A stretch of DNA of 64,000 nucleotides from Methylobacterium sp. J-026 (GTDB taxonomy: Bacteria > Pseudomonadota > Alphaproteobacteria > Rhizobiales > Beijerinckiaceae), in the NCBI RefSeq assembly GCF_022829585.1, contig NZ_JAKSYC010000065.1:62001-126000 (forward strand), written 5' to 3'. A model generated the notes under the pieces. The model did not search any database, was not told where the DNA came from, and was given only the letters and a program-made list of their open reading frames with translations. The number at the start of each line of letters is the position of its first letter. Positions within the stretch are counted from its first letter, which is position 1. Both the position numbers and the translations under genes were made by a program. Positions 25,686 through 36,390 of this stretch are shown here, piece by piece.

Positions 25686-26264
25686 ATGCTGCGCCCGAGC
25701 CTGTCGACGTTCGCCATTCTCTGCCTGGGGGCCAGCCTCGGCGCCTGTGCGTCCAGCCGTCTGGACGCGCCGCGCACCCGGGCGCCGCAGGCCGCCCTCG
25801 ACGCGGTGCCGGCAATCCCGTCCGGGACCGTGACGGCGGCGCCGCTCGCGCCCCCGCCCGGCGTGGCGGCGAGCCCCGATGCGCCGCCCCCGCCCGGCCC
25901 CCAGGCGTCCCTGTCGCCCGCGACGCCGACGGTGATCGCCGAGCCGGTCACCCCCCCGGCCCCGCCGCCGCCGGTGGTCTCCACCGGACGCGCCTCCGTT
26001 GTCGGGAGCTGGGATGCCCGGGACGCCACCGGGGCGAATTGCAAGGTCACCCTGTCGAGCGCCCCGGCCCTCGATCTCTACAAGGCCTCCGCCGCCGCCT
26101 GCCCCAACAAGGATCTCGCCAAGGTCTCGGCCTGGGATTTCCGGGATGGCGAGGTCTACCTCTATCAGCCGGGCGGGTCAGTCGCGGCGCGCCTGCGCCA
26201 GGGCGGCGGCGGTCTCGAGGGTGCGCTCACCAAGTCCGGCGCAGCCCTCGCCCTGAACCGCTGA
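25686..26264 (+). CDS. Lipoprotein with AprI/Inh-like C-terminal domain
   Basis: The 192-residue protein has a lipoprotein signal (ILCLGASLGAC, lipobox L-G-A-C, so Cys near residue 20 would be lipidated). A long proline/alanine-rich linker (about residues 30-105) follows. A C-terminal beta-barrel-like domain resembles the AprI/Inh/Omp19 fold: VVGSWDARDATGANCKVTL with a second Cys in SAAACPNKDL that could pair. This fold often inhibits proteases, but in Brucella Omp19-like lipoproteins the role is broader. It is likely anchored in the outer membrane. ATG 25686 begins the signal peptide. Confidence 0.75.
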   Translation: MLRPSLSTFAILCLGASLGACASSRLDAPRTRAPQAALDAVPAIPSGTVTAAPLAPPPGVAASPDAPPPPGPQASLSPATPTVIAEPVTPPAPPPPVVSTGRASVVGSWDARDATGANCKVTLSSAPALDLYKASAAACPNKDLAKVSAWDFRDGEVYLYQPGGSVAARLRQGGGGLEGALTKSGAALALNR

Positions 26265-26347
26265 GGCGGCGCGACCTCCGCGCACGGTTGGCGCGGGGCG
26301 CCGCGCGCTTACATGGTGGCTTCCCGCAGCGTCACGCCCCAGGCAGC

Positions 26348-28213
26348 ATGTTCCTCGATTGGCTCGAGCGCCGCGTCGATCCGTTCGCGCCCTTCGATGA
26401 ATCACGGATGCCGCCGCACGCGGTCATCGGCTTCGCGTGGTTCTACGTGCGTCCGATCCGCGCCGTCCTCGCGGTTCTGTTCGTCATCGCCGTCATCGCC
26501 GGCACCGTCGAGGCTTCGCTCTACCTCGTCATGCGCTGGTTCATCGACCTGCTCGGCACCGCCGATCGGTCGACCGTCCTGTCGGAGCACGCCACCGGTC
26601 TCGGCCTCGCCGTCCTGCTGATCGCCGTGGTCCGGCCGGCCTCGATCTGGGCGCACGAGGTGCTGTCCAATCAGCTCGTCGTGCCGCAATCCACCAGCCA
26701 GATCCGGTGGCGGGCGCATCTCTACACGCTCGGGCACGCGCTCTCGTATTTCCAGGGCGACTTTTCGGGGCGCCTTGCGAACCGCGTCGTTCAGGTCGGC
26801 CCAGCAGTGCGGGAACTGGCCGTCGTCCTGATCGACACGCTGCTCTACGTAGCCATTTACGCGATCACCGCGGTCGGGCTGTTCGGCTCGATCTCCCCGT
26901 GGCTGGTGCTGCCGGTCCTGCTCTGGATCGCCGCCTATGCCGGGCTGACCACGTGGTTCGTCCCCCGGGCTCGCGCACGCTCGCACCGCACCGCCGATAC
27001 GCGCTCGACCCTGATCGGCCGGATCGTCGACAGCTACACCAACATCCTGACGGTGAAGCTTTTCGCCCGTGACCGGGAGGAGCGGGCCGCGGTGCGCGAT
27101 GCCGTGGACGTCCACACCGAGGCCTACCTGCACCAGTTCCGCCTCGTCACGTTGACCACGAGCGTCCTCGGCGCGCTGAACAGCGCCCTGCTGATCGCCA
27201 CGGGCGCCGCCTGCCTGATCCTCTGGCGCGACGGCGGCATGACCACCGGCGAGGCCTCCGCGGGCATCGCCCTGGTCCTCCGGCTCATCGCCATGTCCGG
27301 CTGGGTGATGCAGACCGTGCGGGGCGTCTTCGAGAATGTCGGCGTGATCCAGGAGAGCATGCAGACCATGGCGCGGCCGCACGCGCTGGTCGATGCGCCG
27401 GACGCGAGGACCCTGGCCGTCACCGGCGGCGAGATTCGGTTCGACAGCGTCGGCTTCCATTACGGCCGCGGCGACGCCACCGTGATTGAGGATTTCTCGC
27501 TGACGATCCGCCCCGGCGAGAAGGTCGGGCTGGTCGGCGTCAGCGGCGCGGGCAAGTCCACGTTGGCGAGCCTCCTCCTGCGGCTCTACGACGTCGAGAG
27601 CGGGCGTATCTTGGTGGACGGGCAGGATATCGCCGCGGTCACGCAGCAATCCCTGCGCGAGGCGATCGCGATGGTGAGCCAGGATACCTCGCTCCTGCAC
27701 CGCTCGATTCGCGACAACATCGCCTATGGGCGTCCTGACGCCAGCGAGGCGGAGATCGCGCGTGCAGCGCGGCTGGCGCATGCCGATGGCTTCATCGCCG
27801 ACCTGGTCGACCACAAGGGCCGCCGCGGCTACGATGCCCAAGTCGGCGAGCGCGGCGTGAAGCTCTCCGGAGGCCAACGCCAGCGCATCGCCATCGCGCG
27901 GGTGATCCTGAAGGATGCACCGATCCTGATCCTGGACGAGGCGACCTCGGCCCTCGACAGCCAGGTGGAAGCGGCGATCCAGGAGTCCCTCGATACGCTG
28001 ATGGCCGGCAAGACTGTGCTGGCTATCGCGCACCGGTTGTCAACGATCGCGGCCCTTGACCGTCTGGTGGTGATCGACCGGGGGCGGATCGTCGAGGAGG
28101 GAACGCACGGCGAGCTGGTCGCCCGCGGCGGCGTCTATGCCGGCCTGTGGTCGCGCCAGTCGGGCGGCTTCCTGGCCGATGGAACCACCCGCTTCGACAG
28201 CGCCGCGGCGTAG
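26348..28213 (+). CDS. ABC exporter, fused membrane and ATPase domains
   Basis: The 621-residue half-transporter has an N-terminal six-span exporter domain (about residues 35-340) and an ATPase domain. The ATPase motifs are Walker A GVSGAGKSTLASLLLRLYD, the signature LSGGQRQRIAIARVI, Walker B ILILDEATSALD and the H-loop AIAHRLST. It would function as a homodimer. The architecture is that of MsbA-like/multidrug exporters, with no peptidase or accessory domain to narrow the substrate. The start follows a short gap after the lipoprotein gene. It is followed by petA after 204 nt. Confidence 0.88.
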   Translation: MFLDWLERRVDPFAPFDESRMPPHAVIGFAWFYVRPIRAVLAVLFVIAVIAGTVEASLYLVMRWFIDLLGTADRSTVLSEHATGLGLAVLLIAVVRPASIWAHEVLSNQLVVPQSTSQIRWRAHLYTLGHALSYFQGDFSGRLANRVVQVGPAVRELAVVLIDTLLYVAIYAITAVGLFGSISPWLVLPVLLWIAAYAGLTTWFVPRARARSHRTADTRSTLIGRIVDSYTNILTVKLFARDREERAAVRDAVDVHTEAYLHQFRLVTLTTSVLGALNSALLIATGAACLILWRDGGMTTGEASAGIALVLRLIAMSGWVMQTVRGVFENVGVIQESMQTMARPHALVDAPDARTLAVTGGEIRFDSVGFHYGRGDATVIEDFSLTIRPGEKVGLVGVSGAGKSTLASLLLRLYDVESGRILVDGQDIAAVTQQSLREAIAMVSQDTSLLHRSIRDNIAYGRPDASEAEIARAARLAHADGFIADLVDHKGRRGYDAQVGERGVKLSGGQRQRIAIARVILKDAPILILDEATSALDSQVEAAIQESLDTLMAGKTVLAIAHRLSTIAALDRLVVIDRGRIVEEGTHGELVARGGVYAGLWSRQSGGFLADGTTRFDSAAA

Positions 28214-28417
28214 CGTGGCGGGGCCGAACCGGCTGTTGGCGGCACGCCGGAACAATGACGGCCCGACCGTATCGCTGCGCTGCACGGCCCGCTTGACTCG
28301 GGGGCGTCAGACGGTCTCATTGCTCGGATTAGAACGATAATGCTTTGATCCTGGCCGAGCCGGGAAATCAGGGTAGGGCGCCTGCGGCCCGCACGCCGAC
28401 GCACGGAGTTCAGAATC

Positions 28418-28987
28418 TTGGCGAACACATCAGCCGCCACGCCCGCGGCCCATGGGCACGAGGGCAGCCGTCGAGACTTTTTGTTCCTGGCAACGGGAGC
28501 GGGGTTGGCCGTCGGCGTGGGTGCGGTGGTCTGGCCCTTCGTCTCATCCATGGCGCCGGATGCCGACACGATCGCGGCCGGTGCGCCGATCGAAGTCGAC
28601 CTGACCCCGATCCAGGACGGGCAGATCGTCAACGTGTTCTGGCGGGGCAAGCTGATCTTCGTGCGCAAGCTCACCGCCAAGGAGGTGACCGACATGCAGG
28701 CGGTCCCCCTGCCGGCGATGATCGATCCCGCCGCCTTCACGACCCGGGTCAAGAACGGGCACGATCAGTGGCTCGTGGTCTACGGCAACTGCACGCATCT
28801 CGGCTGCGTGCCGATCGGCCATCAGGGTAATTTCGAGGGCTGGGCCTGCCCGTGTCACGGCTCTCAGTTCGATGCCGTGGGCCGCGTCCGCCATGGGCCG
28901 GCGCCGATCAACCTGCCGATCCCGCCCTACGCCTTCGAGACGGACACCAAGATCCGGATCGGCGAGGGCGGCAAGGAAGTGGCCTGA
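28418..28987 (+). CDS. petA: Ubiquinol-cytochrome c reductase Rieske subunit
   Basis: The 189-residue protein has a Tat-type N-terminus ([19 protein letters not shown], retained as the membrane anchor) and a Rieske 2Fe-2S domain with CTHLGCVPI and CPCHGSQFD. It takes electrons from ubiquinol in complex III. The only start giving the canonical N-terminus is TTG 28418, with GGAG about 10 nt upstream; this is a rare start for a core respiratory gene. petB follows after 13 nt. Confidence 0.95.
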   Translation: MANTSAATPAAHGHEGSRRDFLFLATGAGLAVGVGAVVWPFVSSMAPDADTIAAGAPIEVDLTPIQDGQIVNVFWRGKLIFVRKLTAKEVTDMQAVPLPAMIDPAAFTTRVKNGHDQWLVVYGNCTHLGCVPIGHQGNFEGWACPCHGSQFDAVGRVRHGPAPINLPIPPYAFETDTKIRIGEGGKEVA

Positions 28988-29000
28988 GGAGGGCGCGGTC

Positions 29001-30287
29001 ATGAGCGGAACTGCCAGCACCTACGTCCCGAAGAGCCGCGTCGCCAAGTGGTTCGAAGCCCGTCTGCCGATCGCCGGCCTCGTGCATTCGTCCTTCATCG
29101 CCTATCCCGTCCCTCGGAATCTGAATTACTTCTGGACCTTCGGGGCGATCCTGGCGGCTTTCCTGGGGATCCAGATCGTCACCGGCGTCTGGCTGGCAAT
29201 GCACTACGAGCCGTCGGCGACGGGCGCCTTCAATTCCGTCGAAAAGATCATGCGCGACGTGAATTACGGTTGGCTGCTGCGCTATGCGCACGCCAACGGC
29301 GCGTCGATGTTCTTCGTGGCGGTCTATGTCCATATGTTCCGGGCCCTCTATTACGGGTCGTACAAGGCCCCGCGCGAGGTGCTCTACATCCTGGGCGTGA
29401 TCATCTACCTGTTAATGATGGCCACCGCGTTCCTGGGCTACACCCTGCCCTGGGGCCAGATGAGCTTCTGGGGCGCCACCGTCATCACCAACATCCTGGC
29501 GGCGATCCCGGTGATCGGCGACACGATCCAGACCCTCCTGTGGGGCGGCTACTCGGTCGGCAACCCGACCGTGAACCGGTTCTTCTCGCTGCACTACCTG
29601 CTGCCCTGGATGATCGCCGGCGTCGTCGTGCTGCATGTCTGGGCGCTGCACGTCACCGGCCAGAACAATCCTGCAGGTATCCCGATCAAGTCGGGCAAGG
29701 ATGCGGTGCCGTTCACGCCCTACGCCACCGTCAAGGACGTGTTCGCCACCTGCGTGTTCATGATCCTGTTCTCGTGGTTCCTGTTCTATCAGCCGAACTA
29801 TCTGGGCCACGCCGACAACTACATCCCGGCCAACCCGGCCGTTACCCCCGCGCACATCGTGCCCGAATGGTACTTCCTGCCGTTCTACGCGATCCTGCGC
29901 GCGGTCCCGAGCAAGCTCGGCGGCGTGATCCTGATGTTCTCGGCGGTGATCATCCTCGCCTTCGCACCTTGGCTCGATTGGTCCCGGGTGCGTTCCTGCA
30001 ACTACCGGCCGATCTACCGGCAGTTCTTCTGGGTGTTCATCGGTGCGACCTTCCTGCTGGGCTGGCTCGGATCCCAGCCGCCCGAGGGGGGCTACGTCAT
30101 CGCTTCGCAGATCTGCACGGCTTACTACTTCGCCCACTTCCTGCTCGTCATGCCGCTCTGCGGCCTGTTCGAGACGCCGAAGGCGCTGCCGGGCTCGATC
30201 CTGGAGAGCGTCACCGGGCCGGGCAAGCAGGTGAGCGGATCCGGCATGCCGGCGGGCGCGGCCGCTGCTCCGACCACCAAGGGCTGA
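29001..30287 (+). CDS. petB: Ubiquinol-cytochrome c reductase cytochrome b
   Basis: The 428-residue eight-span cytochrome b of complex III has its heme-ligating histidines in the second and fourth spans ([20 protein letters not shown] and [13 protein letters not shown]). The Qo-site PEWY motif occurs as [13 protein letters not shown]. The ATG at 29001 follows GGAGG. A short alanine-rich tail is typical of alphaproteobacterial cytochrome b. It lies between petA and petC in one operon. Confidence 0.97.
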   Translation: MSGTASTYVPKSRVAKWFEARLPIAGLVHSSFIAYPVPRNLNYFWTFGAILAAFLGIQIVTGVWLAMHYEPSATGAFNSVEKIMRDVNYGWLLRYAHANGASMFFVAVYVHMFRALYYGSYKAPREVLYILGVIIYLLMMATAFLGYTLPWGQMSFWGATVITNILAAIPVIGDTIQTLLWGGYSVGNPTVNRFFSLHYLLPWMIAGVVVLHVWALHVTGQNNPAGIPIKSGKDAVPFTPYATVKDVFATCVFMILFSWFLFYQPNYLGHADNYIPANPAVTPAHIVPEWYFLPFYAILRAVPSKLGGVILMFSAVIILAFAPWLDWSRVRSCNYRPIYRQFFWVFIGATFLLGWLGSQPPEGGYVIASQICTAYYFAHFLLVMPLCGLFETPKALPGSILESVTGPGKQVSGSGMPAGAAAAPTTKG

Positions 30288-30297
30288 CGACGGGACC

Positions 30298-31209
30298 ATG
30301 ACCATGACGCGCGTCCTCTCGACGAAAGCCGCGTTCGCCCTGGCGGCCCTGCTGCTCGGTGCGGCACCGGTCTCAGCACAGGAAGGGCATGGCGGACCGA
30401 TCCCCGCTCGGATGAGCTGGAGCTTCGCCGGTACCTTCGGCCATTTCGACACCGCGCAGCTGCAGCGCGGCTTTCAGGTCTACAAGGAAGTCTGCTTCGC
30501 CTGCCATTCGATGAAGCTGGTCTCCTTCCGCAACCTCGCGCAGGAGGGCGGACCGGACTTTACCGCCGGCCAGGTCAAGGCGCTGGCCGCGACCTATCAG
30601 GTGAAGGATGGGCCGAACGATGCCGGCGACATGTTCGACCGCCCCGGTCGGCCAGCCGACACCTTCCCGCCGCCCTTCCCGAACGACCAGGCTGCAGCCG
30701 CGGCCAATGGCGGCAAGGCGCCGCCGGACTTCTCGGTGATCGCCAAGGCGCGGACCTTCTCGCGCGGCTCCCTGTACTTCCTGACCGATTGGCTGCCGCT
30801 GATCGGCTATTCCGAGCAGGGGCCGGACTACATCCACGCCCTGATCGGTGGCTACGAGGAGCCGCCGAAGGATTTCGCCGTTCCTGACGGCGGCCACTAC
30901 AACAAGTATTATCCTGGCCACATCATCGCGATGCCGCCTCCGATCACCGACGGGCAGGTCACCTACCCGAAGGACGACAAGGGCCAGCCGGTGGTCCCCG
31001 AGACCGTGGACCAGTACGGCAAGGACGTGGCGGCGTTCCTGATGTGGACCGCCGAGCCGCATATGATGGACCGGAAAGCCCTCGGGTTCCGGGTGATCCT
31101 GTTCCTGATCATCCTGTCGGGTCTGCTCTACTACGTGAAGAAGAAGGTCTGGGCCGATGTCGGCGGCGAGGTCCACGGCCTCCAGCCGGAACTGCACAAG
31201 GCCTACTGA
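30298..31209 (+). CDS. petC: Ubiquinol-cytochrome c reductase cytochrome c1
   Basis: The 303-residue protein has a cleavable signal peptide (ending near PVSAQE), then a c-type heme site CFACHS near residue 65. A candidate axial methionine region, and a single C-terminal anchor span (FRVILFLIILSGLLYYVKKK) complete the pattern of the last complex III subunit. Starts at 30298 and 30304 are both possible (ATGACCATG); the first is given. Heme attachment would need the Ccm system whose ccmAB is at 3953-5262. A terminator follows 24 nt after the stop. Confidence 0.96.
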   Translation: MTMTRVLSTKAAFALAALLLGAAPVSAQEGHGGPIPARMSWSFAGTFGHFDTAQLQRGFQVYKEVCFACHSMKLVSFRNLAQEGGPDFTAGQVKALAATYQVKDGPNDAGDMFDRPGRPADTFPPPFPNDQAAAAANGGKAPPDFSVIAKARTFSRGSLYFLTDWLPLIGYSEQGPDYIHALIGGYEEPPKDFAVPDGGHYNKYYPGHIIAMPPPITDGQVTYPKDDKGQPVVPETVDQYGKDVAAFLMWTAEPHMMDRKALGFRVILFLIILSGLLYYVKKKVWADVGGEVHGLQPELHKAY

Positions 31210-31233
31210 GGCGCAGTCGATTCGCACCTGACC

Positions 31234-31265
31234 GATGGGCCTCCTCCGGGGGGCCCATCTTTTTT
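31234..31265 (+). terminator. Rho-independent terminator of petABC
   Basis: GATGGGCC and GGCCCATC form a perfect 8-bp stem with a 10-nt loop, followed by six T. It lies 24 nt after petC. Confidence 0.9.
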
Positions 31266-31335
31266 GGGCTGTGGCTGCGTGCTACCGCTCGGCGAACGCG
31301 GCGGTCCGTCTCGCGGCGACATCGATCCCGGCCGA

Positions 31336-31454
31336 CCACCTCATCCTGAAGTGCCCGCGCCAGCGGGTCTCGAAGGACGGTTCCAGGGATCGCCCTGCCT
31401 GCGGGAGGCGCCTTTTAGGCCTCCGCTCCGCTCCGGCATCTCGGGATGAGGTGG
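31336..31454. repeat. REP-like intergenic element, copy B
   Basis: The outer arms CCACCTCATCCTGAAGTG and GCATCTCGGGATGAGGTGG pair imperfectly over about 18 bp. Inside are GTGCCCGCGCCAGCGGG and a CGAAGGA block, as in copy C at 43254-43334. It carries about 40 nt of extra internal sequence and lies between petC and mtnP. Confidence 0.65.
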
Positions 31455-31488
31455 CGGACAGGATGACGCTCAAACAAGGGAAACCGGG

Positions 31489-32364
<876 letters not shown>

Positions 32365-32454
32365 GGCGGCCTTGCCCTTTCCCTTCCGGCAAAACTCCCT
32401 CTAGAAGGCGCGCGCGGCCCCTTGGGCCGCCCCCGACGCAAAGTCCGACGAAAA

Positions 32455-33042
32455 ATGCGCAGCGCCACCATCACCCGGAAGACGGCCGAGACCGACATCG
32501 CGGTCACCGTCGGTCTCGACGGGACCGGACGATCGACGATCGCCACCGGCATCGGCTTCCTCGACCACATGCTGGACCTGTTCGCCCGGCACGGACTGTT
32601 CGACCTCGACGTGAAGGTCGTCGGCGACCTGCATATCGATCAGCACCACTCCGCCGAGGATTGCGGCATCGCGCTGGGCCAAGCCTTCGCCAAGGCGCTG
32701 GGCGACAAGCGCGGCGTCACCCGCTACGCCGACATCCACCTGCCCATGGACGAGGCGCTGACCCGGGTCTGCGTCGACATCTCGGGCCGGCCGTTCCTGG
32801 TGTTCCGCACCACGTTCCGGGTCGAGAAGATCGGGCAGTTCGACACCGAGCTCGTGCGCGAGTGGTTCCAGGCCTTCGCCATGAATGCCGGGCTGACCCT
32901 GCATGTGGAGACGCTCTACGGCGACAACGCCCATCACATCGCCGAGAGTTGCTTCAAGGGTCTGGCCCGGGCCTTGCGGACGGCAGTGGCGGTCGATCCG
33001 CGGGAGGAGGGGCGCATTCCCTCCACGAAGGGCTCCCTGTAG
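32455..33042 (+). CDS. hisB: Imidazoleglycerol-phosphate dehydratase
   Basis: The 195-residue single-function HisB (without the phosphatase domain found in enterics) catalyses the sixth step of histidine synthesis. The metal-binding motifs [14 protein letters not shown] and [18 protein letters not shown] are present, as is [17 protein letters not shown] chose ATG 32455 for the usual [15 protein letters not shown]-terminus. It starts a histidine cluster that continues with hisH, hisA and hisF. Confidence 0.97.
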   Translation: MRSATITRKTAETDIAVTVGLDGTGRSTIATGIGFLDHMLDLFARHGLFDLDVKVVGDLHIDQHHSAEDCGIALGQAFAKALGDKRGVTRYADIHLPMDEALTRVCVDISGRPFLVFRTTFRVEKIGQFDTELVREWFQAFAMNAGLTLHVETLYGDNAHHIAESCFKGLARALRTAVAVDPREEGRIPSTKGSL

Positions 33043-33111
33043 AGCGTCTTGTCGTCGCGCTCCCCGGTCGCCCCCGAGGCCCCGGACGAGCGCCGTTGTC
33101 GGAGTCCCGCG

Positions 33112-33597
33112 ATGCGCATGCGCAGCTACACGCTCCACCTGCCGGCCGAGGCGCGCCCGGGCGAGAGCCTCGGCCTCGATCGGGCGGTGCTGGTACCGGA
33201 TGGGTTCTCCTGGCCGGCCTTCGCCTTCAGCGTGCTGTGGTTCCTCTACCATCGCCTCTGGATCGCGGCACTCATGGTGCTCGTCGGGTTGCTCGCGCTG
33301 TTCGGCCTGGGCCTCATCCTCGGCCTGCCGACCGGCGCCGGTGTGATCGCGGCCCTGTTGGCCGCATGGCTGATCGGGCTCGAAGCGTCGAGCCTGCGCC
33401 GCTGGACCCTCACCCGTTGCGATATGCCGATGCGCGACACGGTCATCGCGGCCTCGCCCGAGGAGGCCGAGACGCGGGCCTTCGGACGCTGGCTTGACAG
33501 CACGGTCTCGGCCCCGCGGCCGCCGTTCCCCGGCGGCCCGACCCGTCGCGCCGAACCAGTGATCGGCCTGTTTCCCGCTCAGGAAGCGGCCCGGTGA
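33112..33597 (+). CDS. DUF2628-type membrane protein in the histidine cluster
   Basis: The 161-residue protein has a short N-terminal soluble part, then [21 protein letters not shown] and a second hydrophobic span, and a third near residue 80. The WPAFxFSxLWxLYHRxW pattern is the DUF2628 signature as I remember it. The function is unknown. It sits between hisB and hisH in the same direction, which is common in this group, and does not imply a histidine role. The ATG at 33112 is preceded by GGAG. Confidence 0.7.
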   Translation: MRMRSYTLHLPAEARPGESLGLDRAVLVPDGFSWPAFAFSVLWFLYHRLWIAALMVLVGLLALFGLGLILGLPTGAGVIAALLAAWLIGLEASSLRRWTLTRCDMPMRDTVIAASPEEAETRAFGRWLDSTVSAPRPPFPGGPTRRAEPVIGLFPAQEAAR

Positions 33598-33616
33598 CGG
33601 CCCCGACGAGATCCGC

Positions 33617-34276
33617 ATGAGTACCGAGACCGTCGCGATCATCGATTACGGATCGGGAAACCTCCACTCCGCCGCCAAGGCGTTCGAGCGGGCGGTCCGC
33701 GAGAGCGGGCGCGACGCGCGGATCTGCCTGACCGCGGATCCGGATGTGGTGGCGGCGGCCGACCGCATCGTCCTGCCGGGCGTCGGCGCCTATGCGGATT
33801 GCCGGGCCGGGCTCGACGCCGTGCCCGGCATGGTCGAGGCCATGACTCAGGCCGCACAGGGCGCGGGCCGGCCGTTCCTCGGCATCTGCGTGGGCATGCA
33901 GCTCCTCGCGAGCCGGGGGCTGGAATACACCACCACCCCCGGCCTCGGCTGGATCCCCGGCGATGTCGGACCGATCCGGCCGGCCGATCCGTCCCTCAAG
34001 GTTCCCCATATGGGCTGGAACACCCTGCATCCGGCCCGCGACCATGCCCTCCTCGCCGGCATCCCCACCGGCGAGGACGGCCTGCACGCTTACTTCGTCC
34101 ACAGCTACGCGCTGGCCCCGGAGAATCCCGACGACGTGGTCGCGCAGGCGGATTACTGCGGACCGATCACCGCCCTCGTCGCCCGGGACAACGTCGCGGG
34201 CACGCAATTCCACCCCGAGAAGAGTCAGCGCCTGGGACTCGCGCTCATCGCGAATTTCTTGGCCTGGCGGCCGTGA
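33617..34276 (+). CDS. hisH: Imidazole glycerol phosphate synthase, glutaminase subunit
   Basis: The 219-residue glutaminase supplies ammonia to HisF. The catalytic triad is visible: C in [15 protein letters not shown], and H and E in [11 protein letters not shown]. It starts 19 nt after the DUF2628 gene, and hisA follows after 37 nt. It acts as a heterodimer with HisF (35587-36390). Confidence 0.97.
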   Translation: MSTETVAIIDYGSGNLHSAAKAFERAVRESGRDARICLTADPDVVAAADRIVLPGVGAYADCRAGLDAVPGMVEAMTQAAQGAGRPFLGICVGMQLLASRGLEYTTTPGLGWIPGDVGPIRPADPSLKVPHMGWNTLHPARDHALLAGIPTGEDGLHAYFVHSYALAPENPDDVVAQADYCGPITALVARDNVAGTQFHPEKSQRLGLALIANFLAWRP

Positions 34277-34313
34277 GCGCGATCCGGCCCCGCCCAGAAG
34301 GACAGAAAAACCC

Positions 34314-35057
34314 GTGATCCTCTACCCGGCGATCGACCTCAAGGAGGGACGCTGCGTCCGCCTCGTCCAGGGTGACATGGCCCAGGCCAAGGTCTTCGGC
34401 GACGATCCCGCCGCGCAGGCCGCGACCTTCGAGGGGCAGGGTTTCCCCTGGCTCCACGTGGTCGATCTGGACGGCGCCTTCGCGGGGGCGCCGCGCAACG
34501 CCGCCGCGGTGGACGCGATCCTGGCCCGGGTCGGGATCCCGGTGCAGCTCGGCGGAGGCATCCGGGAGATGAAGACCCTCGAAGGCTGGCTCGCCAAGGG
34601 TGTGGCCCGGGTGATCATCGGCACGGCCGCGGTGCGCGATCCTGGCTTCGTCCGCGAAGCCGCCCGCCAGCATCCCGGAAAGATCGCCGTCGGCATCGAC
34701 GCCAAGGACGGGCGGGTCGCCGTCGAGGGCTGGGCCCAGACATCGAGCATGACCGCCGAGGAACTCGGCCGTCGCTTCGAGGACGCGGGCGTCGCCGCCA
34801 TCATCTACACCGATATCGCCCGGGACGGGATCCTGAAGGGCCTCAACGTCGAGATGACCCTGGCGCTGGCGCAGGCCGTGCGCATCCCGGTCATCGCCTC
34901 CGGCGGCCTCGCCTCGATCGACGACGTACACCGCCTGCTCCAGCCCGATTGCGCGCTGATCGCCGGCGCCATCACGGGACGCGCGCTCTACGACGGGCGC
35001 ATCGACCCGCAGGCGGCCCTGGCTGCGATCGCTGCGGCGCGCGGATCGGCTTCGTGA
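34314..35057 (+). CDS. hisA: Phosphoribosylformimino-5-aminoimidazole carboxamide ribotide isomerase
   Basis: The 247-residue TIM-barrel isomerase acts in histidine synthesis. It begins [20 protein letters not shown] with the catalytic Asp, contains [10 protein letters not shown] and [11 protein letters not shown] in the first half-barrel, and [19 protein letters not shown] with the second catalytic Asp. The start is a GTG at 34314. It is paralogous to hisF downstream, from which a DUF29 gene separates it. Confidence 0.97.
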   Translation: MILYPAIDLKEGRCVRLVQGDMAQAKVFGDDPAAQAATFEGQGFPWLHVVDLDGAFAGAPRNAAAVDAILARVGIPVQLGGGIREMKTLEGWLAKGVARVIIGTAAVRDPGFVREAARQHPGKIAVGIDAKDGRVAVEGWAQTSSMTAEELGRRFEDAGVAAIIYTDIARDGILKGLNVEMTLALAQAVRIPVIASGGLASIDDVHRLLQPDCALIAGAITGRALYDGRIDPQAALAAIAAARGSAS

Positions 35058-35096
35058 TACGTCATCCTCGGTGATGGCACCGAGCGGGAGGCTTCG

Positions 35097-35576
35097 ATGA
35101 CGGCGGTGAAGGTCCGGCCGGTCCCGGCCGGAACGGCTTATGCGGACGATTTCTACACCTGGACCCAGGAGCAGGGCGCGCGTCTGCGCTCCGGCGACTT
35201 CTCGGCGCTTGATAGCGAGAATCTGGCCGAGGAGATCGAGAGCTTGGGCAAGAGCCAGTTCGACAGTCTGGTGAGCTTCTGGCGCATTGTGTTGCTGCAC
35301 ATGCTGAAGTTCGATCATCAGCCGGAGCGCCGAAGCCGCAGTTGGACGATCTCGATTCGGACCCATCGCAATAGAGCGGCGGACGTGCTTGAGGACAATC
35401 CAGGTCTTAAAAGTCGCGTTGCTCAGGCTATGGCGCGCGCTTATCGCGATGCGCGGGAAGAGGCAGCTGCCGAGACGGGTTTACCGTTGCATCTATTCCC
35501 GAAAGAATGCCCCTATACGTGGGAAGAGCTGCTGATGCGGCCTTTCTCTGCCGATCCAGAAAACACCCTGGACTGA
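35097..35576 (+). CDS. DUF29-family protein inserted between hisA and hisF
   Basis: The 159-residue soluble helical protein matches the DUF29 pattern: [36 protein letters not shown] and [15 protein letters not shown]29 proteins are common in cyanobacteria and alphaproteobacteria, often in several copies, with unknown function. It interrupts the usual hisA-hisF order by 40 nt before and 10 nt after. Its second half uses AT-rich codons (TTA, AAA, TCT) unlike the histidine genes, which suggests a later insertion. Confidence 0.8.
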   Translation: MTAVKVRPVPAGTAYADDFYTWTQEQGARLRSGDFSALDSENLAEEIESLGKSQFDSLVSFWRIVLLHMLKFDHQPERRSRSWTISIRTHRNRAADVLEDNPGLKSRVAQAMARAYRDAREEAAAETGLPLHLFPKECPYTWEELLMRPFSADPENTLD

Positions 35577-35586
35577 AGAGCTGCCC

Positions 35587-36390
35587 GTGCTCAAGACCCG
35601 CATCATCCCCTGCCTCGACGTGAAGGACGGGCGCGTCGTGAAGGGCGTGCGCTTCGAGGGCCTGCGCGATGCCGGCGATCCGGTGGAGGCGGCCAAGGTC
35701 TACGACGCGGCCGGCGCCGACGAACTGTGCTTTCTCGATATCACGGCGAGCCGCGAGGCCCGGGGCACGCTGCTCGACATCGTCAGCCGAACCGCCGAGG
35801 CCTGCTTCATGCCGCTCACCGTCGGCGGCGGCGTGCGCGCCGTCGAGGATGTCCGGGCGCTGCTGCTCGCCGGCGCCGACAAGGTCGCGATCAACACCGC
35901 GGCGGTGAAGGACCCGGACCTCGTCGCCCGGGCGGCGGAGAAGTTCGGCGCCCAATGCATCGTCGTGGCGATCGACGCGAAGCGCGTCTCCGGCCCCGGC
36001 GAACCCGATGCCTGGGCGATCTTCACCCATGGCGGACGCGATCCGACCGGCATCGACGCCGTCGCCTTCGCGAAGCTGGTCGCCGGGAGGGGCGCCGGCG
36101 AGTTGCTGGTCACCTCCATGGACAAGGACGGCACCCGCTCGGGCTACGACCTTGCCCTGACGCGGGCGATCAGCGACGCGGTCACCGTGCCGGTGATCGC
36201 CTCCGGCGGCGTCGGCGGGCTCGACGATCTCGTGGCCGGCGTGGCCGAGGGCGGCGCGAGCGCCGTGCTGGCGGCCTCGATCTTCCATTTCGGACAGGCG
36301 AGCATCGCTGAGGCCAAGGCCCATATGGCGGCGGCCGGTCTCGCCATGCGTCTCGACGGCACGGCTTCATCGGCGAGGACGCCCCTGTGA
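35587..36390 (+). CDS. hisF: Imidazole glycerol phosphate synthase, cyclase subunit
   Basis: The 267-residue TIM-barrel cyclase forms imidazole glycerol phosphate and AICAR with HisH. Motifs: [19 protein letters not shown] with catalytic Asp, [41 protein letters not shown] with the second Asp, and [12 protein letters not shown]. The start is GTG 35587. The last codon overlaps the start of the dihydroorotase-like gene by 4 nt (GTGA). Confidence 0.97.
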   Translation: MLKTRIIPCLDVKDGRVVKGVRFEGLRDAGDPVEAAKVYDAAGADELCFLDITASREARGTLLDIVSRTAEACFMPLTVGGGVRAVEDVRALLLAGADKVAINTAAVKDPDLVARAAEKFGAQCIVVAIDAKRVSGPGEPDAWAIFTHGGRDPTGIDAVAFAKLVAGRGAGELLVTSMDKDGTRSGYDLALTRAISDAVTVPVIASGGVGGLDDLVAGVAEGGASAVLAASIFHFGQASIAEAKAHMAAAGLAMRLDGTASSARTPL

